From positions 60,905,078 through 60,969,077 of the forward strand of contig NC_134841.1 in the NCBI RefSeq assembly GCF_965363235.1: DNA of 64,000 nt. The letters are read 5' to 3'. Positions 60,931-64,000 of the stretch are shown here, one piece after another. The stretch comes from Mytilus galloprovincialis. Lineage: Eukaryota; Mollusca; Bivalvia; Mytilida; Mytilidae. Position 1 is the stretch's first letter. Each line of letters starts with the position of its first letter. Under the pieces are notes generated by a model, which did no database searches, was not told the DNA's origin, and saw nothing but the letters and a program-made list of their open reading frames with translations. A program made the position numbers and the translations under genes.

Positions 60931-63900
60931 TATTTTAATCAATTTCGGCAAATTTTTACAAACTGCCTTATCTCAAACTAGCACATTTTAGACCTAAATT
61001 AAATCACTATTCTTTACACCTTGAGCTGGTAAGAATTGATTTGAGGAGATTTTTAATAGCTGTTCAGAAAAAATTTTGAGGCGGCAAAATCAGAAAATCA
61101 CTTTGGACTCAGAATCCCTAAAAAGATGAATACTATTAGAATAGTAGCACTTCCTTAAACATACTATGAGCAATAATGAATTGAAGAAGGTAGTCAGTAC
61201 ACAAAATCAGAAAAGAAAAAAAAAGTGGTAACTAACATCTGAATATGATAAATATGAGTCAGAAGGATTTGAAAATGAACATCCTGGCTTGGTACATGTA
61301 AGTGCTGAAAATTAATGAACTTGAATAAAACAGGATGGAAATATATTTTGAAATGAATAAAAAAAGTTAATACTACATGTATTTTAAGTGAAAATAAATT
61401 TTCCTGCGGTTAAAAAATAAATAATGCAGAGGTTATGTTGCAGATGGTGATAAAAAAAAGCTAGTCTGAATCTGCAAATTTATTTTTTTTAGCTTTCTTG
61501 ATGGCAAAAATGGCTCTGTTCCAGACCATATGAGTATTTGGACAATATGATTAAGAGATACATTTGTAACACCTGAAGAACAACTTTGAAAATAATTTCT
61601 TTTTCATGTTTAGTTTGGTACTGATAGTTATTCTTAGTTTTTAGGCAGTTAACATACACATAGTCAAGGGTTAAATTTTTCAGACATCAATATTAAACTT
61701 TGTTAAACCTTTATTGAATGTTACCAAATTTTGACAGAAGCCTCATCTGCATAATTTGAATTTCTTATTTAATATTCCTATCATTGTCTATATTGGATTG
61801 ATAAATGAATAGCCAATATAACACTTTAACAGTGACAGCAGTAAGGAAAGGTGTGACACACAATTTCACAAGGAACTCTATAAAAAAATAATGATACTTC
61901 CTTTCCTTTGAGATGTCAAAGGAATATTTTTTTTTGCCAGAATTACCTTTGTCCATGCCACAGTGGTATTAAAAAGTCTAATGACCTATGCAATGTGTTG
62001 TCTTGTATCAATCTGGTACACAAAGATTACCCACACTGTCTAATACTGATACAGTCATACTGTTACTATTTCATCAAAAATAGTATGCTGTACAACTTTG
62101 CAAACATGATAATGTTTGATTGATAAAAAATACAAAATGTGTATATTCTTCTATCTATGAAGTTTTTATTCTAATCAATTGAGGAAGGATTGCCTCCCCT
62201 GACTCACTGTGAGACAATATTGCAAAATTATGTACATGTATATATATACACAAAGAAAATACATTAATGTGAAAAACAACCATATTCTATCAATGTTGTT
62301 TGGGATAGGATTTCTATATATATGTATAGGCTGAGCCTTTATCCATTTCCTTAATTGTTTTAATCAATAAAATCTTTGGATAATTAAATTGAAATGTATT
62401 CTGTATCACTTTTGAATCAAATTTTCTAACAAACAAAACCAGAAAGAAAAAAAACTGAAAAAGATTTAACATCATAGAGAAAGTTAGTCAATTTCCAGAG
62501 ACTTCTGTTTTTAACCCAATTTATTGATGGTACATGTATAAGCCTAGACGTACATTAATTTACATAAGGGGGTTCAAAAGTAAGTCTAGAATATCTATGT
62601 ATTTTACAATAATCTTTGTATTATATTTTATACTGTTTACATTTACAGTGATTCATTGATTTTGACGCTTGTCTAAAGAAATAATTACTCTTTTCCTCTT
62701 GTACACACTGCTTAACATGTAGCAAACTGGATTTTTTTAAATTATCTATAAAAATGTGTGACTTTCAATAGATTTTTCACCTGTTTGATATATTGAGGTC
62801 CTATTGAAGAATTTTGCAATCTAAAAATTCAAATTCCACTATAATTTATCAGGCTTCCATTTAATTCCCCATGCCATTAATTGAAAAGAATGATGGGGTG
62901 TAAAAATCCATTTGTTGATATAAATAATTGTTGATGATAGTGATTGTTGCAAGATAGACAAAATTTATTATCATGATCAACAAAACCTAGATGGGGTAAC
63001 ACCACTAATTCAGGCCCGGCAAGAAAGCACATACATTGTACCAGAAAGTAGTACATATTTAACACAAAATAGTTCCTACGCATGAGTGTAACTTTCAAAA
63101 TTTGTAGAATATTTAAGTGTTTTAGGTTTCAAATGAAAGGTGAAGGACTGGTGAGCATTGTAGAACACTTTTTGACTTTAAATTTTGAATTTTAAAAAAA
63201 CTGCACCAAATTTAAAAAAGAGGGTACTTTTTGCCTGTTTGTCAGATCTGAAGTACCTGTTTTGATACATCCGAACTTCCGGGAACCAGTTCTTTCTGAT
63301 ATGCCATTAAAGGTATGTTGATTTTTTTCAGTACAAGTCACCATAAAGTGTTGCTTTGACATGCAATTATTTTCACTTTATTTGAACTTAAAACAAAAGA
63401 GGTGTGCCTGCTTGAAATGGAGGAATTTAACATAGAAAGCAATGGGACCATGAATTAGTGGTGTACTTCCAGAAAGAACAGATGTCATTACTGACATTAA
63501 TTTAGTCTAAAGCCTCCGCCACATCTTGGTCTTTTTGATCTTTGATCTTTGTATCATATTTTGGTGATAGAAACTGTAGTATACATTTAAGGAATTAGAC
63601 TAGTTTGAGTGGAATAGAATTGATCATTTCTGGAGATAAACATTCTTAGTCTAGACTGCATCTTTTAACACAAAATTATTCATTGACTGACTAAGAATCA
63701 ATTTGAAGAAAAATAAAAATCATCTCTAGGGCAACTTTTTACGGCTTATGAAGTTAACATTTAGTTACTGTCTTGGCACAAGTTTTTATGATTGAGAGAC
63801 ACATGAGAGATAATGTGACAAAAGTCACAGAATGTGATCGTGAGACAAATGGATTAATGGGTGGAATTACCATCTGGCTGTGATTGTGGTGGCAGCATTT

Positions 63901-64000
63901 TGTTGTATAAAACTTTATATTTCAGAGGGTAAGTGACCTGGAAGCTCCATAGTTTGTAGATGTATGAATTATGTTAAAAAGTTTTCCTCTGCCGTATGTC
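60931..64000. other. Right end, nothing recognised
   Basis: No known repeat family, frame over 75 codons or splice pair that I can defend. It may be intron or flank of a gene outside the window. Confidence 0.5.

Overview
The window reads as AT-rich nuclear DNA of a bivalve mollusc, most likely a marine mussel (Mytilus or close kin). Genes are sparse and intron-rich, with consensus GT-AG splice sites. Most of the rest is short interspersed repeats that I know from mussel sequences: the families around GGGGAATGTGTCAAAGAGAC, AAGGCCGTACGGTGACC, AGACGAAACGCGCGTCTGGCG, CTGTACCAAGTCAGGAATATG, CAAGAATGTGTCC and AGCTCACCTGGCCC. Nothing is bacterial or organellar.

Three host genes can be assembled, all on the + strand. 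Genes A (18699..28580) and B (40682..43739) are tandem paralogs with four coding exons each. Their introns sit at the same positions in the same phases (1, 0, 0). They encode secreted proteins of 223 and 229 residues with a signal peptide and five conserved cysteines. Exon 2 holds a helix resembling helix A of cardiotrophin-1/CLCF1, and one large last exon holds the remaining helices, as in LIF/CNTF-family genes. Both have a TATA box about 70 bp before the ATG, a kappaB-like site just upstream of it, and a TTATTTATT AU-rich nonamer in the 3' flank. Together this suggests an inducible class-I helical cytokine family in molluscs. A decayed third copy lies between them (about 34.4 kb), and a broken partial copy of the last exon lies just behind gene A. 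This pair is the best candidate for an undescribed system.

The third gene (51281..54682) is a two-exon bHLH transcription factor of the Ptf1a/Fer family, 201 residues, with a TATA promoter, a 2.8 kb intron holding a direct duplication of about 640 bp, and a nearby poly(A) signal.

The remainder by region. From 1 to 18.5 kb there are repeats plus two orphan coding-like stretches on the minus strand (14.7-15.0 and 16.5-16.7 kb). The introns of gene A hold a tRNA-derived SINE, a 919 bp non-autonomous DNA transposon and several repeats. From 29.4 to 40.5 kb there are a minisatellite, composite repeats and a small hAT-type MITE. A 5'-truncated LINE lies on the minus strand at 45.9-48.1 kb, between two long inverted repeats. 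From 55 to 61 kb lies a dense group of foldback elements and MITEs, several with clear target-site duplications. From 61 to 64 kb I recognise nothing.
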